The notes: generated by a model from the sequence alone, not told the origin. Counted from the stretch's first letter, positions 1 to 8,029 are shown. The stretch is 64,000 bases of DNA from Mycolicibacterium helvum (GCF_010731895.1 NZ_AP022596.1:3720001-3784000); one strand, 5' to 3'. Program-made: numbers and translations.

Positions 1-194
1 CGAAGATCTCGTGTGAGCGGCTCGACCGCGGCGTCGATCACAACGCCTATGACTCCGCGCAGTTCGTGTCGAGGCAGCTATCGAAAAATGCGACAACAGC
101 GCAGGCTTGGCAGTTCGTTGCCCTGGCCTATCCGCTGTACTGCCCCGACAAGCAGGACCTGTTGCAGCAGGTCGCCGACACCAGCGAACAGTGA
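1..194 (+). CDS. DUF732-type secreted protein, C-terminal fragment (5' end outside window)
   Basis: An open frame enters from the left edge (first full codon at base 3) and stops at a TGA at 192-194, giving 63 residues. The fragment contains a Cys in the context SCERLDRG, an Ala-rich FV segment and a YPLYCP motif near the end. This spacing, one Cys early and an F-V-x-x-A-x-x-x-YCP close to the C-terminus, is typical of the DUF732 domain of small exported mycobacterial proteins, where the two cysteines probably form a disulfide. The signal peptide would lie outside the window. The function of the family is not known. The next gene starts 8 bases after the stop, so the two small secreted proteins are probably co-transcribed. 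Confidence 0.7.
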   Translation, partial: KISCERLDRGVDHNAYDSAQFVSRQLSKNATTAQAWQFVALAYPLYCPDKQDLLQQVADTSEQ

Positions 195-202
195 GATACG
201 CC

Positions 203-685
203 ATGCGTGAACGACTTCGGGGTCTGACGTGGACGGGTGCGATCGTCGTTGCCATGGTCTTGGGTGTGGCAGGGATCCCAGGAAAGGCCGTGGCAGATGC
301 CACTGATGACTACCCGATTCCCAAGCGGATCATCGATACAGCCTGCACTGTCGATCAATACATGGCCGCGGCACGCGATACGTCGCCGATCTACTACCAG
401 CGGTACATGATCGACTACAACAACCGCCCCGCTGACGTTGAGGACGCGGCACGCGATCGCATCTACTGGTTCTTCTCCCTTGATGCCGCCGGTCGCCGAC
501 AGTATTCCGAAGACACTGCGACCAACGTTTACTACGAGCAGATGGCCACTCACTGGGGCAATTGGGCGAAGTTGTTCTTCAACAACAAGGGCGTCGTCGC
601 AAAGGCTACCGATGTCTGTCCGCGCTACCCGCAGGTTGACCCGACTGTGTGGAACTGGGGGCCCAACGCGCAGGCAGAGGGCTGA
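203..685 (+). CDS. Secreted protein, DUF5078-like
   Basis: The 160-residue product starts at ATG 203, just after the preceding stop. It has a Sec-type signal peptide: basic MRERLRG, a hydrophobic core around residues 12-25, and a likely cleavage after AVA near residue 31. The mature part is rich in aromatic residues, with two cysteines (in TACTVDQ and DVCPRYP) that could form a disulfide, and motifs such as YYQRYMIDYNNRPADV and FFSLDAAGRRQYSED. These match what I remember of the mycobacterial DUF5078 family, whose function is unknown. It ends 15 bases before the convergent MPT63-like gene. A longer reading from an upstream ATG at 107 would place the signal peptide internally, so the shorter start is preferred. 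Confidence 0.75.
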   Translation: MRERLRGLTWTGAIVVAMVLGVAGIPGKAVADATDDYPIPKRIIDTACTVDQYMAAARDTSPIYYQRYMIDYNNRPADVEDAARDRIYWFFSLDAAGRRQYSEDTATNVYYEQMATHWGNWAKLFFNNKGVVAKATDVCPRYPQVDPTVWNWGPNAQAEG

Positions 686-700
686 TCTTTCGTTTGTCGG

Positions 701-1159
701 TTACTTCCAGACCAGTAGGTCCGTGACCCCGTTGTTGTAGACCACTTGGGTGGGCGCCTGGCCGGTCACGTCGAAGTAGAGCTTGCCCGAGGACGTGTCG
801 CCCTGCTGGAGTGTCGCGCCACTGATGCCCGCCGGTGTGGCGGCCTGCCACAGCACCGGGTAGTTGGCGCCGCCCGCGGCGCGGGCGTTGAAGTCCGGGA
901 TGATCGGCGTCACGGAGCCTTTGGCGGCGCGCACCTTGGCGGTGGCCTCCCACAGCTTGCCCGCCAGCGGATAGCCTCCGATGGCGTCGGTGCTGGGCTT
1001 GAGATCACTGATCTTCCAGATCGTGATCACCTGGCCACCGTTGTCGACAAGGTGGTTCCAGCCGCCAAACTCGTCCACGCTTGGATCGGCTGCCGCGGTC
1101 GGGGCCAACACGATCGACAGGCTCAACGCTGCGGCCAGTGCCGCCGCTTTCATCCTCAT
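701..1159 (-). CDS. MPT63-like secreted immunogenic protein (DUF1942)
   Basis: The 152-residue product has a clear signal peptide ([19 protein letters not shown], cleavage after the TAAA/AD region). The mature domain carries family hallmarks: IWKISDLKPST, GYPLAGKLWEATAKV, GSVTPIIPDFNARA, VLWQAATPAGISGAT, GKLYFDVTG and VYNNGVTDLLVW. This is the pattern of MPT63/MPB63 (Rv1926c of M. tuberculosis), an immunoglobulin-like beta-sandwich of unknown function secreted into culture medium. Length is close to the 159 residues usual for MPT63. The start could also be the ATG at 1153; the upstream ATG at 1159 keeps a basic N-terminus. A farther in-frame start at 1279 would bury the signal peptide and is rejected. 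Confidence 0.88.
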   Translation of the reverse strand: MRMKAAALAAALSLSIVLAPTAAADPSVDEFGGWNHLVDNGGQVITIWKISDLKPSTDAIGGYPLAGKLWEATAKVRAAKGSVTPIIPDFNARAAGGANYPVLWQAATPAGISGATLQQGDTSSGKLYFDVTGQAPTQVVYNNGVTDLLVWK

Positions 1160-1360
1160 GCGCCGCACGCTATGGACGCTGGATGAACGGAAGTCAAACG
1201 CGATGAGAATTCCAGTTGCGCTGCTCCTCAACGGGAGCTGGCCTGGGAACGTGCCCGTCAGCGGGAAAAGTCGGCGCACTCATATATTCACGACAGCCTA
1301 TCCACAGTTCGAGCACACATCTGCCCGCCAGACTCACGCCGTGGCACCAGTTCAAGAACG

Positions 1361-1364
1361 GGAG
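1361..1364 (+). promoter_or_regulatory. Ribosome binding site of the response regulator
   Basis: GGAG lies five bases before the ATG at 1370 within a purine-rich run (ggagcgggg). It supports ATG 1370 as the start of the response regulator. Confidence 0.6.
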
Positions 1365-1369
1365 CGGGG

Positions 1370-2119
1370 ATGACAGCCGTGGCCGGCAACCGTCCGGTGA
1401 GCATCTCCCGCAAAGACGGCACGCCAATCCGTGCGTTGATAGTCGACGACGAACCGGTACTGGCCGAGATGGTGTCGATGACGTTGCGCTATGAAGGTTG
1501 GCACGTTGCCACCGCCGGGAGTGGAGCGGCGGCCATCAGATCGGCGCGCGATGACCCTCCAGACGTCGTTGTCCTCGACATCATGTTGCCCGACATCAGC
1601 GGCCTGGAAGTCCTGGCGGTACTGCGCGAGAACCGACCAGCTCTGCCGCTGCTGCTGCTGACGGCGAAGGATTCACAGGAAGAGCGCATCGCCGGTCTCA
1701 GTGCCGGTGGCGATGACTATGTCACCAAGCCCTTCAGCCTGGAAGAACTTGTGCTGCGGCTCCGGGCGTTGTTGCGCCGGGCAGGCGTGGCCGTTGCCGA
1801 TGACACCGCGAGAGTAGTTGTCGGGGACCTCGTGCTCGATGAGGACACCCATGAAGTGTTTCGTGGTGACGATGTGATCAACCTGACCGCAACGGAATTC
1901 GAAGTATTGCGGATGTTGATGCGCAACGCTCGTCGTGTGGTCGGCAAGAGCGAGATACTCGACCGAGTGTGGGATTACGATTTCGGCGGTCGTTCAAACG
2001 TCGTCGAGCTCTATATTTCGTACCTGCGCAAGAAGATCGACTACGGACGTGAACCCATGATTCACACATTGCGCGGTTCGGGCTATCTGATCAAACCCGC
2101 CGGCCCGAACCAGTTGTGA
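1370..2119 (+). CDS. OmpR/PhoB-family two-component response regulator
   Basis: The 249-residue protein has a receiver domain (about residues 20-135) with the acidic pair D26-D27, phospho-acceptor D70 (VVVLDIMLPD), switch T98 and conserved K120 (DDYVTKPFSLEE). A winged-helix DNA-binding domain follows (about 150-243) with TATEFEVLRMLM and RGSGYLI. It is presumed to be phosphorylated by the kinase encoded 136 bases downstream and to bind DNA as a dimer. The nearest mycobacterial relatives I can recall are the TrcR, TcrX and PhoP regulators; length and the paired kinase favour TrcR/TcrX, but I cannot choose, so no symbol is given. The target genes are unknown; the secreted-protein genes on both sides are candidates only by position. 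Confidence 0.93.
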   Translation: MTAVAGNRPVSISRKDGTPIRALIVDDEPVLAEMVSMTLRYEGWHVATAGSGAAAIRSARDDPPDVVVLDIMLPDISGLEVLAVLRENRPALPLLLLTAKDSQEERIAGLSAGGDDYVTKPFSLEELVLRLRALLRRAGVAVADDTARVVVGDLVLDEDTHEVFRGDDVINLTATEFEVLRMLMRNARRVVGKSEILDRVWDYDFGGRSNVVELYISYLRKKIDYGREPMIHTLRGSGYLIKPAGPNQL

Positions 2120-2124
2120 GCTCG

Positions 2125-2196
2125 CCGAGCGAGGAGACCCCCGTCCACCAAGCCATAGGCTGTCCCCCCCGAGTGGACGGGGGTCCCCCCGCTCGG
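2125..2196. repeat. Long imperfect inverted repeat between regulator and kinase genes
   Basis: Arms 2125-2148 and 2173-2196 are each 24 bases and pair at 22 of 24 positions; the core GACCCCCGTCCAC (2136-2148) is answered by GTGGACGGGGGTC (2173-2185), and CCGAGCG (2125-2131) by CGCTCGG (2190-2196). The loop is 24 bases. No T-run follows, so it is not a classical terminator. It may attenuate read-through into the kinase gene, stabilise the mRNA, or be a copy of a dispersed palindromic element. Confidence 0.8.
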
Positions 2197-2255
2197 TGCA
2201 GCGCACCGTCGTCGGATGATGAATTCTGCGGCTCGCACTCCTCAAGGCGACATAG

Positions 2256-3845
2256 ATGATCGCGCCAACTCTGTCGCCCCCCGGCGCGGCGACGGCTCGC
2301 GAACCGGAACCGGGGATCGCGTTTCGGTTGCGTCACCCCAGCGCATGGTCGCTGCAAGTTCGCCTGTTGGCGTTGCAGGTGGCGCTACTGGCGTTGGTGT
2401 GCATCGGTATTGGCGCGGGCACGTTGACAGCCATGCATCGATTTCTACTCGACCAACTCGATGCACAGGTCGTCGATGCGGCGACACGTTCCGCTCTTCT
2501 CTACGCCATGGGGCCGCCACCGCCGATGCCCGGCATGGTCCTTCCGGCTCCTTCCGGCGTCCTTCCGGCTCCTTCCGGCGCGTTTTTCCTCAACGCGCCG
2601 GGGCAGTCTGCCGGGACGCTGGGAGCGTTGTTGTCCGAAGACGGTGTGCTGGACGCGGCGGTGGTCACCGATAAGGGGTCGCTGAAACCCTTGAGCGAGC
2701 GTGCCCGTCGCGAGATCGCCGCGACATTCTTTGTGCGGCCGTCATCGATCACCATCGATGGACTCGGGGCGTACCGGGTGATCGCCTCCCCAGCCCGCAA
2801 TGGCCGAACCATCGTCACGGGCCTGCCGACCAAAAGCCTTGATGAAACTCAATTGTCATTGCTGGTGATGCTGGCCGTCATGGTCGCCGGGGCATTGGCC
2901 GCTGCGATCATGATCGGCCTGCTGATCCTGCGCCGCCAATTGACTCCGCTGTCCGCGGTGGCCGCTACCGCCCAGCGGGTCGCGGACTCCGACCTCGACC
3001 ATGGCGAGGTGAGAATGCCGATGCCGTCGGGGGCGAACGACTCACCGGCGCGCTATACCGAAGTGGGCCGCCTCCGCGCCGCATTCGATCGGATGCTCCA
3101 ACGCATCGGCGACGCGATGACGGCCCGGCACGCCAGTGAGACGCGGGTGCGCCAGTTTGTGGCCGACGCGAGCCACGAACTGCGCACCCCGCTGGCAGCC
3201 ATCCGCGGGTACACCGAACTGGTCCAACGTGAGCAGGATGATTTCTCTGACGACGTCGTCCATGCGTTGAGCCGTATCGACTCGGAAGCCAAGCGGATGT
3301 CGCGCCTGGTCGAAGACATGCTGTTGCTGGCCCGCCTCGATGCCGGCCGCTCTATCGATAACGTGCCAGTGGACCTGTCGCAGTTGACGATCAACGCGGT
3401 CAGTGACGCCCATGTCGCGGGACGGGATCATTCGTGGGACCTGCGCTTACCCGATGAGCCGGTCGTCATGATCGGCGACGGAGCACGACTGCACCAGGTG
3501 CTCGCAAATTTGCTCTCCAATGCGCGAGTCCACACTCCTGGTGGCACAACTGTCACGACCTCGCTGAGGAAAACAGAGGACGAGTGGATCATCATCGAGG
3601 TCACCGACGACGGCCCCGGCATACCGGCCGAGCAGCAACCGGAGATCTTCGGTCGCTTCGTGCGCGGTGACAGCTCACGGTCACGCCGTGCCGGCAGTAC
3701 CGGCCTGGGCCTGGCGATAGTGGCTGCGGTGGTCAGCGCCCACCGCGGTCGCGTCATGGTGACCAGTAATCCCGGCGATACCACCTTTACCGTCGTCCTG
3801 CCTGCGGTGTCCGAGCTCCTTGAGCAGACCAGCGAAAGCCGCTGA
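2256..3845 (+). CDS. Two-component sensor histidine kinase
   Basis: The 529-residue kinase has a membrane segment at about 36-57, an extracytoplasmic sensor region (58-200) and a second membrane segment at about 201-225. A HAMP linker, the H-box VADASHELRTPL with H307 as the expected phosphorylation site, and a C-terminal HATPase domain follow, with the N box (LANLLSNARVH), DDGPGIP, FGRFVRGD and GLGLAIV. It is presumed to autophosphorylate and pass phosphate to D70 of the regulator encoded just upstream. The sensor region contains the proline-rich stretch AMGPPPPMPGM followed by a duplicated LPAPSG unit. The start at ATG 2256 follows a weak AAGG. It resembles TrcS/TcrY-type mycobacterial kinases, but the signal sensed is not evident. 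Confidence 0.92.
   Translation: MIAPTLSPPGAATAREPEPGIAFRLRHPSAWSLQVRLLALQVALLALVCIGIGAGTLTAMHRFLLDQLDAQVVDAATRSALLYAMGPPPPMPGMVLPAPSGVLPAPSGAFFLNAPGQSAGTLGALLSEDGVLDAAVVTDKGSLKPLSERARREIAATFFVRPSSITIDGLGAYRVIASPARNGRTIVTGLPTKSLDETQLSLLVMLAVMVAGALAAAIMIGLLILRRQLTPLSAVAATAQRVADSDLDHGEVRMPMPSGANDSPARYTEVGRLRAAFDRMLQRIGDAMTARHASETRVRQFVADASHELRTPLAAIRGYTELVQREQDDFSDDVVHALSRIDSEAKRMSRLVEDMLLLARLDAGRSIDNVPVDLSQLTINAVSDAHVAGRDHSWDLRLPDEPVVMIGDGARLHQVLANLLSNARVHTPGGTTVTTSLRKTEDEWIIIEVTDDGPGIPAEQQPEIFGRFVRGDSSRSRRAGSTGLGLAIVAAVVSAHRGRVMVTSNPGDTTFTVVLPAVSELLEQTSESR
2539..2580 (+). repeat. 21-bp tandem duplication inside the kinase sensor domain
   Basis: Two identical 21-base units (2539-2559 and 2560-2580) are present, each itself made of two near-copies of TCCTTCCGGC. 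In the protein they encode LPAPSGV and LPAPSGA. The repeat keeps frame, so copy number changes would lengthen or shorten the sensor without breaking it. Confidence 0.85.
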
Positions 3846-3862
3846 GGCTGAGCAGGATTGCC

Positions 3863-3893
3863 GTTGGCGGCCGGGAATTGCCCGGCCGCCAAC
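3863..3893. terminator. Bidirectional hairpin terminator between kinase and small secreted gene
   Basis: GTTGGCGGCCGGG (3863-3875) and CCCGGCCGCCAAC (3881-3893) form a perfect 13-bp stem with a five-base loop, between two convergent genes (stops at 3845 and 3921). There is no strong T-run, as is usual for mycobacterial terminators. Confidence 0.75.
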
Positions 3894-3920
3894 AGCGGTA
3901 GTGCGGTTGTTTCCCAGAGG

Positions 3921-4202
3921 TTATCGCGGCGGGCAGGGGGTCAGCGGGGGGCACGGTCCTGGCCCACCCGGACCCGGGCCCGCGGGGCCTGGTCCGACCG
4001 GACCTTGACCTGGGCCAGGACCAGGACCGCCGGGGCCGGGACCGCCGGGACCCGGGCCGCCGACACAAGGGGTGCCGGGTGCACATGGTGGCGGCGGCGC
4101 GGCAGCCGCAGTCTGCGGCCCGAAGCCGGCGACGGCGAACATCACTGTCCCGGCGACAATCGACGCACGCAGCGCGTTGCGACGCAATGACGGCTGTTTC
4201 AT
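3921..4202 (-). CDS. Small secreted Gly/Pro-rich protein with two Cys-x5-Cys modules
   Basis: The 93-residue product starts at ATG 4202. It has a signal peptide (basic MKQPSLRRNALR, hydrophobic core, AxA-type cleavage before APPPP). The mature peptide is APPPP, then CAPGTPC, then a run of about 35 residues of Gly-Pro repeats (GGPGPGGPGP type), and finally CPPLTPC followed by PPR and stop. The only cysteines are the four in these two Cys-x5-Cys modules. It forms a family with the products at 4274-4444 and 4970-5377, which share the layout. I recognise no named family. The role may be structural or surface-associated; this is inference. Confidence 0.75.
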   Translation of the reverse strand: MKQPSLRRNALRASIVAGTVMFAVAGFGPQTAAAAPPPPCAPGTPCVGGPGPGGPGPGGPGPGPGQGPVGPGPAGPGPGGPGPCPPLTPCPPR

Positions 4203-4273
4203 GGTTCGGCTCTCTCTCAATAGAGTTCTCGGGTTGGCGCAGCGCACCTTCCAGGTGCGCAACGAGTAGGTGC

Positions 4274-4444
4274 CTAACGAGGTGGCGGCGGGGGACAGGG
4301 CGCGTTCGGAGGGCACTGGCCCGGAGGCGGTGGGGGTGGAGCGGCGTTGGCGACAGCGCCTCCGACGCCCATCGCGCTCAGGGCGAGCCCGGTGCACACC
4401 AAGGCTGTGCCGAATAGGCCACGTTGGCGAGCTTTGGAATACAA
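4274..4444 (-). CDS. Very small secreted Pro-rich protein with one Cys-x5-Cys module (TTG start)
   Basis: I place the start at TTG 4444 because it follows AGAAAGGGA with a seven-base gap; no ATG in frame has such a site. The 56-residue product has a typical signal peptide (MYSKARQRGLFGTALV onward, cleavage after AVANA) and a mature peptide of about 22 residues: APPPPPPGQ, CPPNAPC, PPPPPR. It looks like the neighbouring Gly/Pro-rich proteins with the central repeat removed, so a single Cys-x5-Cys is joined directly to the Pro-Arg end. It lies 71 bases upstream of the gene at 3921-4202 on the same strand and may be in one transcript with it. The function is unknown. Confidence 0.65.
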   Translation of the reverse strand: MYSKARQRGLFGTALVCTGLALSAMGVGGAVANAAPPPPPPGQCPPNAPCPPPPPR

Positions 4445-4969
4445 AATGATCCCTTTCTGTGAAATCGGCTGTCCCACAACAACCATAGCCAGACTGCCTG
4501 TGATCGAGCAGGCCGTTCTTATGTCCACGCTGTGGATTTGAGTGTGTTTCTACGAGGCTGGTGACGATGGGGATACATCGCGGCGTGTCTGCTCGACGTC
4601 ACGCACTGCACCTGCGTCGCACATGGGCTGCCCATGCTTACACCGCTGCTAGTTCGTTGACAGTGCGTCCATAGCGCGCGGACTTAGCATTCTGGAGTAT
4701 CTGGTTCGCACTTGGACGAGCAAGTGGTGGCAGGTATTTGGTCCGGATGAGGACGCGTGGCAATCGATGTGGGCGACGGGATTGAGCTTTCGGCTCCAGG
4801 ACTCCTCGGGGCCGGCCACCGCCGCATATTGACGAGCAAGGATCGGATCGAACCGTCCGAGCCTACGTTTCGGTGGCCTCGCCGTCACCGACCCATGATC
4901 TCCGCCGACACCATTTCGGCGGTGTGGTGAATCCCAGTGATCACTATCGACGAGTAACGAGGAGGGGCG
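4445..4969. other. 525-bp divergent intergenic region
   Basis: This gap separates two divergently transcribed small secreted-protein genes and must hold promoters for both. I see no convincing conserved gene. A 35-codon frame from ATG 4567 (product beginning MGIHRGVSARR) has GAGG upstream but no signal peptide and no recognisable motif, so I do not call it. A short hairpin, CCGCCGA at 4902-4908 pairing with TCGGCGG at 4916-4922, lies in the leader of the downstream gene. Confidence 0.5.
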
Positions 4970-5377
4970 ATGTTCCCCAAAGCAGTAACGGCCCGGATGG
5001 GCCTGGCCGCCGTAGTGGCGATGTCCGGCGGCGGTGTGGTGCTCGCGTCAAGTGTTGCGGCTGCACCGGTCGCCCAGGCAGCCCCGCCGGGTATGTGTGC
5101 GCCTGGAATGCCCTGTGGTCCCGGTGGCCCCGGTGGGCCTGGCGGTTTCGGTGGGCCTGGTGGGCCTGGCGGTTTCGGCGGACCGGGGGGTCCCGGTGGC
5201 TTCGGCCCGGGTGGACCAGGCGGGATCGGTCCCATGGGATTCGGCTCCGGTGGTCCTGGTGGTCCTGGTGGTCCTGGTGGCCCCGGTTTCGGTGGCCCAG
5301 GCTTTGGTGGCCCGGGACTCGGCCCGCTGGGCCCGATCCCGTGCCTTCTGCCGATCGTGTGCCCGCCGCCCCGCTGA
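4970..5377 (+). CDS. Secreted collagen-like Gly/Pro-rich protein with two Cys-x5-Cys modules
   Basis: The 135-residue product starts at ATG 4970 with an excellent site (GAGGAGGGG). It has a signal peptide (MFPKAVTARMGLAAVV onward, cleavage near PVAQA) and then APPGM, CAPGMPC and about 70 residues of glycine-rich triplets (GGP and GGF repeats, some GFG and GLG). The end is CLLPIVC followed by PPPR and stop. Four cysteines occur, all in the two Cys-x5-Cys modules. The layout matches the two proteins on the other strand, with a longer and more collagen-like centre. The family is unrecognised. It ends upstream of a perfect terminator hairpin and converges on the ABC exporter gene. Confidence 0.8.
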   Translation: MFPKAVTARMGLAAVVAMSGGGVVLASSVAAAPVAQAAPPGMCAPGMPCGPGGPGGPGGFGGPGGPGGFGGPGGPGGFGPGGPGGIGPMGFGSGGPGGPGGPGGPGFGGPGFGGPGLGPLGPIPCLLPIVCPPPR

Positions 5378-5397
5378 CCGGAGGCTCCATCTGCACT

Positions 5398-5440
5398 ATT
5401 TCGGCGCGGAAACCGCCGGCGGCGGTTTCCGCGCCGAAAT
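5398..5440. terminator. Perfect 20-bp-stem bidirectional terminator
   Basis: Arms 5398-5417 (ATTTCGGCGCGGAAACCGCC) and 5421-5440 are exact reverse complements, with a three-base loop GGC. The hairpin sits between two convergent genes (stops at 5377 and 5450). The AT-rich ends of the stem supply a short run of A on one side and T on the other, so it can work in both directions. Confidence 0.9.
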
Positions 5441-5449
5441 CGCAGGGAA

Positions 5450-8029
5450 CTAGGCGCTCTTGAGCCGGATCTTCCAGCGCACCAGGCTCAAATAGCCGAT
5501 GCACAGCGCTCCGAGCATGCCCATGTCGAACCACCAGGCCGACGCGGTGTGATGCCAGTGCGCGTCTTTGGGGGTCAACGGGCCGGGCACCAGTTTGATC
5601 AGGTCGATCGTCGAGGCAGACGCCGCAAAGCCCCAGCGCGCCGGGGTGATCCACGACAACTGGTCGAGCACGAGGCGGCCGGTCACCGGGATCATGCCGC
5701 CGGAGAACACCAGCTGACTCATGACCGCGACGACCAGCAGCGGCATGATCTGTTCGTTCGACTTGGCCAACGCGGACAGGGCCAGACCCACCATCGCCGC
5801 GGTGACCGTCGTCGCGGCCATCACCACGAACAACTCCACCGTCGGGCTCAGGAACGTCAGCGAACCCTGCGTCGGCCCGCCCTTGCCCGCGACGGTGATC
5901 GCGGTGACGATCGTGGACTGCACGATCGCGAACACCGCATAGATGCACACCTTCGCCAGCAGGTACGCCGTCGTGGACAACCCGACTGCCTGTTCTCGGC
6001 GGAAGATCGGTCGCTCGCCGATCAGATCGCGAACGGTCAGCGCCGTACCCATGAAGATCGCGCCGACGTTGAGCAGCACCAGGATCTGGCCGGGCTCGTT
6101 GGGGGCGTCGCCCATCGGATCAGGCACCCCGAAACCGACGGTGCCAGGTACCGACAATGACAGCACACCCATGATGAACGGCAGCACCGCAAGAAATATG
6201 AAATAGCCCCGGTCGGAGATGATCAGCCGCATCTGGCGGCGCGCGATCGTGGAGAACTGGCGCAACAGACTGGTGTGCGTCGGCTCGCCCATATTCGACG
6301 GTGTCTCCAACGGAGGCGGCGGGGGAGCAGGCCCGGTCGCTGACAGGTAGCGGTGGTGGGCGGCGTCGGGGTCGCCGGCGACGCTGCTGAAGATGTCGGC
6401 CCAGTTGGTGGTGCCCATCGCCGGGCCGATCTGGTTGGGCGGCCCGCAGAATGCAGTCTTGCCGCCGGGCGCCAACAGCAGCACCTGGTCGCACACGTCG
6501 AGGTAGGTCAGCGAGTGGGTGACCACCAGCACCACGCGGCCGGCGTCGGCGAGCTGGCGCAACATCGTCATGACCTGACGGTCGAGCGCCGGGTCCAGGC
6601 CCGAGGTCGGCTCGTCGAGGATCAGCAGCGACGGCCCGGTCAGCAGCTCCAGGGCCACCGACGCGCGCTTGCGCTGCCCGCCGGACAGCTTGTCGACCCG
6701 AGTGTCCGCGTGCTGGGTCATCTCCAGCTCGCCGAGTACCTGGGCCACCACCTGCTGGCGGTCCTCCTTGGTGGTGTCCGGTGGCAGTCGCAGCTCGGCG
6801 GCGTACATCAACGCCTGGTTGACCGTCAGCTGGCCGTGCACCACGTCGTCCTGCGGCACCATGCCGATCCGGGATCGCAGCGAGGCGTACTCGGCGTGGA
6901 TGTTATGGCCCTCGAAAGTCACCGTTCCGCTTGTCGGATGGGTGTAGCCGGCGACCAGTCGCGCGAAGGTGGACTTGCCGGCGCCGGATGGGCCGATCAC
7001 CGCGGTCAGCGTGCCGGGGCGCGCTGTCAGCGAGATGTTGTCCAGCAGCGTCTTGTTGTTTTCGATCGTCCACGTCACCGCACGCACGTCCAGACCGCCG
7101 GTGGCGGTGGCCGCCTCGGTCTCGGTGCGCCGGGCCAGCGTGCCGCCCGCGAAGACCAGGTCGATGTTGCCGATCGTGACGGTGTCGCCGTCATTGAGCA
7201 ACGCGGTGTCGACCCGGGTGCCGTTGACGAACGTGCCGTTGATGCTTCGGTTGTCGACGATCTCCGTCCCGCCCGGAGTCGGGATCAGAGTGGCGTGATG
7301 ACGCGAGGCCAGCACGTCGGGGATGACGATGTCGTTGTCGGTCGCGCGGCCGATCTTGACGCCGCCGGGCGGTACCTCGCTGGGCGCACCCGGGCGCAGG
7401 ATCTTGAGCATCGAGGTCGCGAGATTCGACGACCCGGCCGCGGGCTTGCCCACCGCCTGGCGCAGCTGGGTCGGTGCCGTCGCCGGTGGGTGCGCCACCG
7501 GGCCGGACCCGGTCGGCGGATGGTACGTCGGTTGCGCGCGTGAACCGCTCGTCGGGTAGGCAGGCGGCATCTGGTGAGTCGGCTGCGATTGTGACGGCGA
7601 CTGCTGCCACGATCCGGCGGTCGCCGGACCACGGCTCGGCGCGGCCGGCCACGACGGCGAGGACACCGGGGCGGCCAGGCGCACCGATGAGGTCTGCGGC
7701 GGACGTCCCACCGAACCTTGGTCGCGGCCGAGCCCGAAGCTCATCGGAGGCCCGTCGGGATTGCCGACGTTCACGGTCATTCCGTCGGTGATGTCGACGG
7801 ACGGCACCCGGCGGCCATTGATGAACATGCCGTTGAGCGAGCCATTGTCGACGGCCATCCAGCGGCCGTGGTCATAGCGCAACACCAGATGGGCACGCGA
7901 GATCAAGGGGTGGGCGATGCGCACGTCGGCGCGCAGGTCGCGGCCGACCACGACGTCGTGTCCTGCGGCGAAGGTGCGCTCCGACCCGTCATACCGAACT
8001 GTCAGAACGGGCGCGGCTGGTCGAGTCAT
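5450..8029 (-). CDS. FHA-domain ABC exporter (Rv1747-like), fused ATPase and permease
   Basis: The 859-residue protein has, in order: an FHA domain (about 10-100, GRDLRADVRIAHPLISRAH), a Pro/Ser/Gln-rich linker (105-200), and a second FHA domain (225-295, KIGRATDNDIVIP and SRHHATL). The ABC ATPase follows, with Walker A GPSGAGKST near 346-354, signature LSGGQRKRA and Walker B LLILDEPTSGLD. A C-terminal ABC-2 permease of about six membrane segments ends it. It closely matches M. tuberculosis Rv1747, an exporter controlled by the Ser/Thr kinase PknF: phosphorylated threonines are bound by its own FHA domains, and it is linked to export of cell-wall glycolipids. No PknF gene is adjacent here. 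ATG 8029 is preferred over the GTG at 8035 and TTG at 8038. Confidence 0.93.
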   Translation of the reverse strand: MTRPAAPVLTVRYDGSERTFAAGHDVVVGRDLRADVRIAHPLISRAHLVLRYDHGRWMAVDNGSLNGMFINGRRVPSVDITDGMTVNVGNPDGPPMSFGLGRDQGSVGRPPQTSSVRLAAPVSSPSWPAAPSRGPATAGSWQQSPSQSQPTHQMPPAYPTSGSRAQPTYHPPTGSGPVAHPPATAPTQLRQAVGKPAAGSSNLATSMLKILRPGAPSEVPPGGVKIGRATDNDIVIPDVLASRHHATLIPTPGGTEIVDNRSINGTFVNGTRVDTALLNDGDTVTIGNIDLVFAGGTLARRTETEAATATGGLDVRAVTWTIENNKTLLDNISLTARPGTLTAVIGPSGAGKSTFARLVAGYTHPTSGTVTFEGHNIHAEYASLRSRIGMVPQDDVVHGQLTVNQALMYAAELRLPPDTTKEDRQQVVAQVLGELEMTQHADTRVDKLSGGQRKRASVALELLTGPSLLILDEPTSGLDPALDRQVMTMLRQLADAGRVVLVVTHSLTYLDVCDQVLLLAPGGKTAFCGPPNQIGPAMGTTNWADIFSSVAGDPDAAHHRYLSATGPAPPPPPLETPSNMGEPTHTSLLRQFSTIARRQMRLIISDRGYFIFLAVLPFIMGVLSLSVPGTVGFGVPDPMGDAPNEPGQILVLLNVGAIFMGTALTVRDLIGERPIFRREQAVGLSTTAYLLAKVCIYAVFAIVQSTIVTAITVAGKGGPTQGSLTFLSPTVELFVVMAATTVTAAMVGLALSALAKSNEQIMPLLVVAVMSQLVFSGGMIPVTGRLVLDQLSWITPARWGFAASASTIDLIKLVPGPLTPKDAHWHHTASAWWFDMGMLGALCIGYLSLVRWKIRLKSA

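Noticed and set aside
4649..4888. 79-codon minus-strand frame in the large intergenic region
   Set aside because: No ribosome site, signal peptide or motif; length is within chance for this base composition.
5100..5340. GGTGGTCCTGG-type repeats considered as a PGRS or mobile repeat
   Set aside because: They are in-frame Gly/Pro triplets of the small secreted gene and do not extend beyond it.
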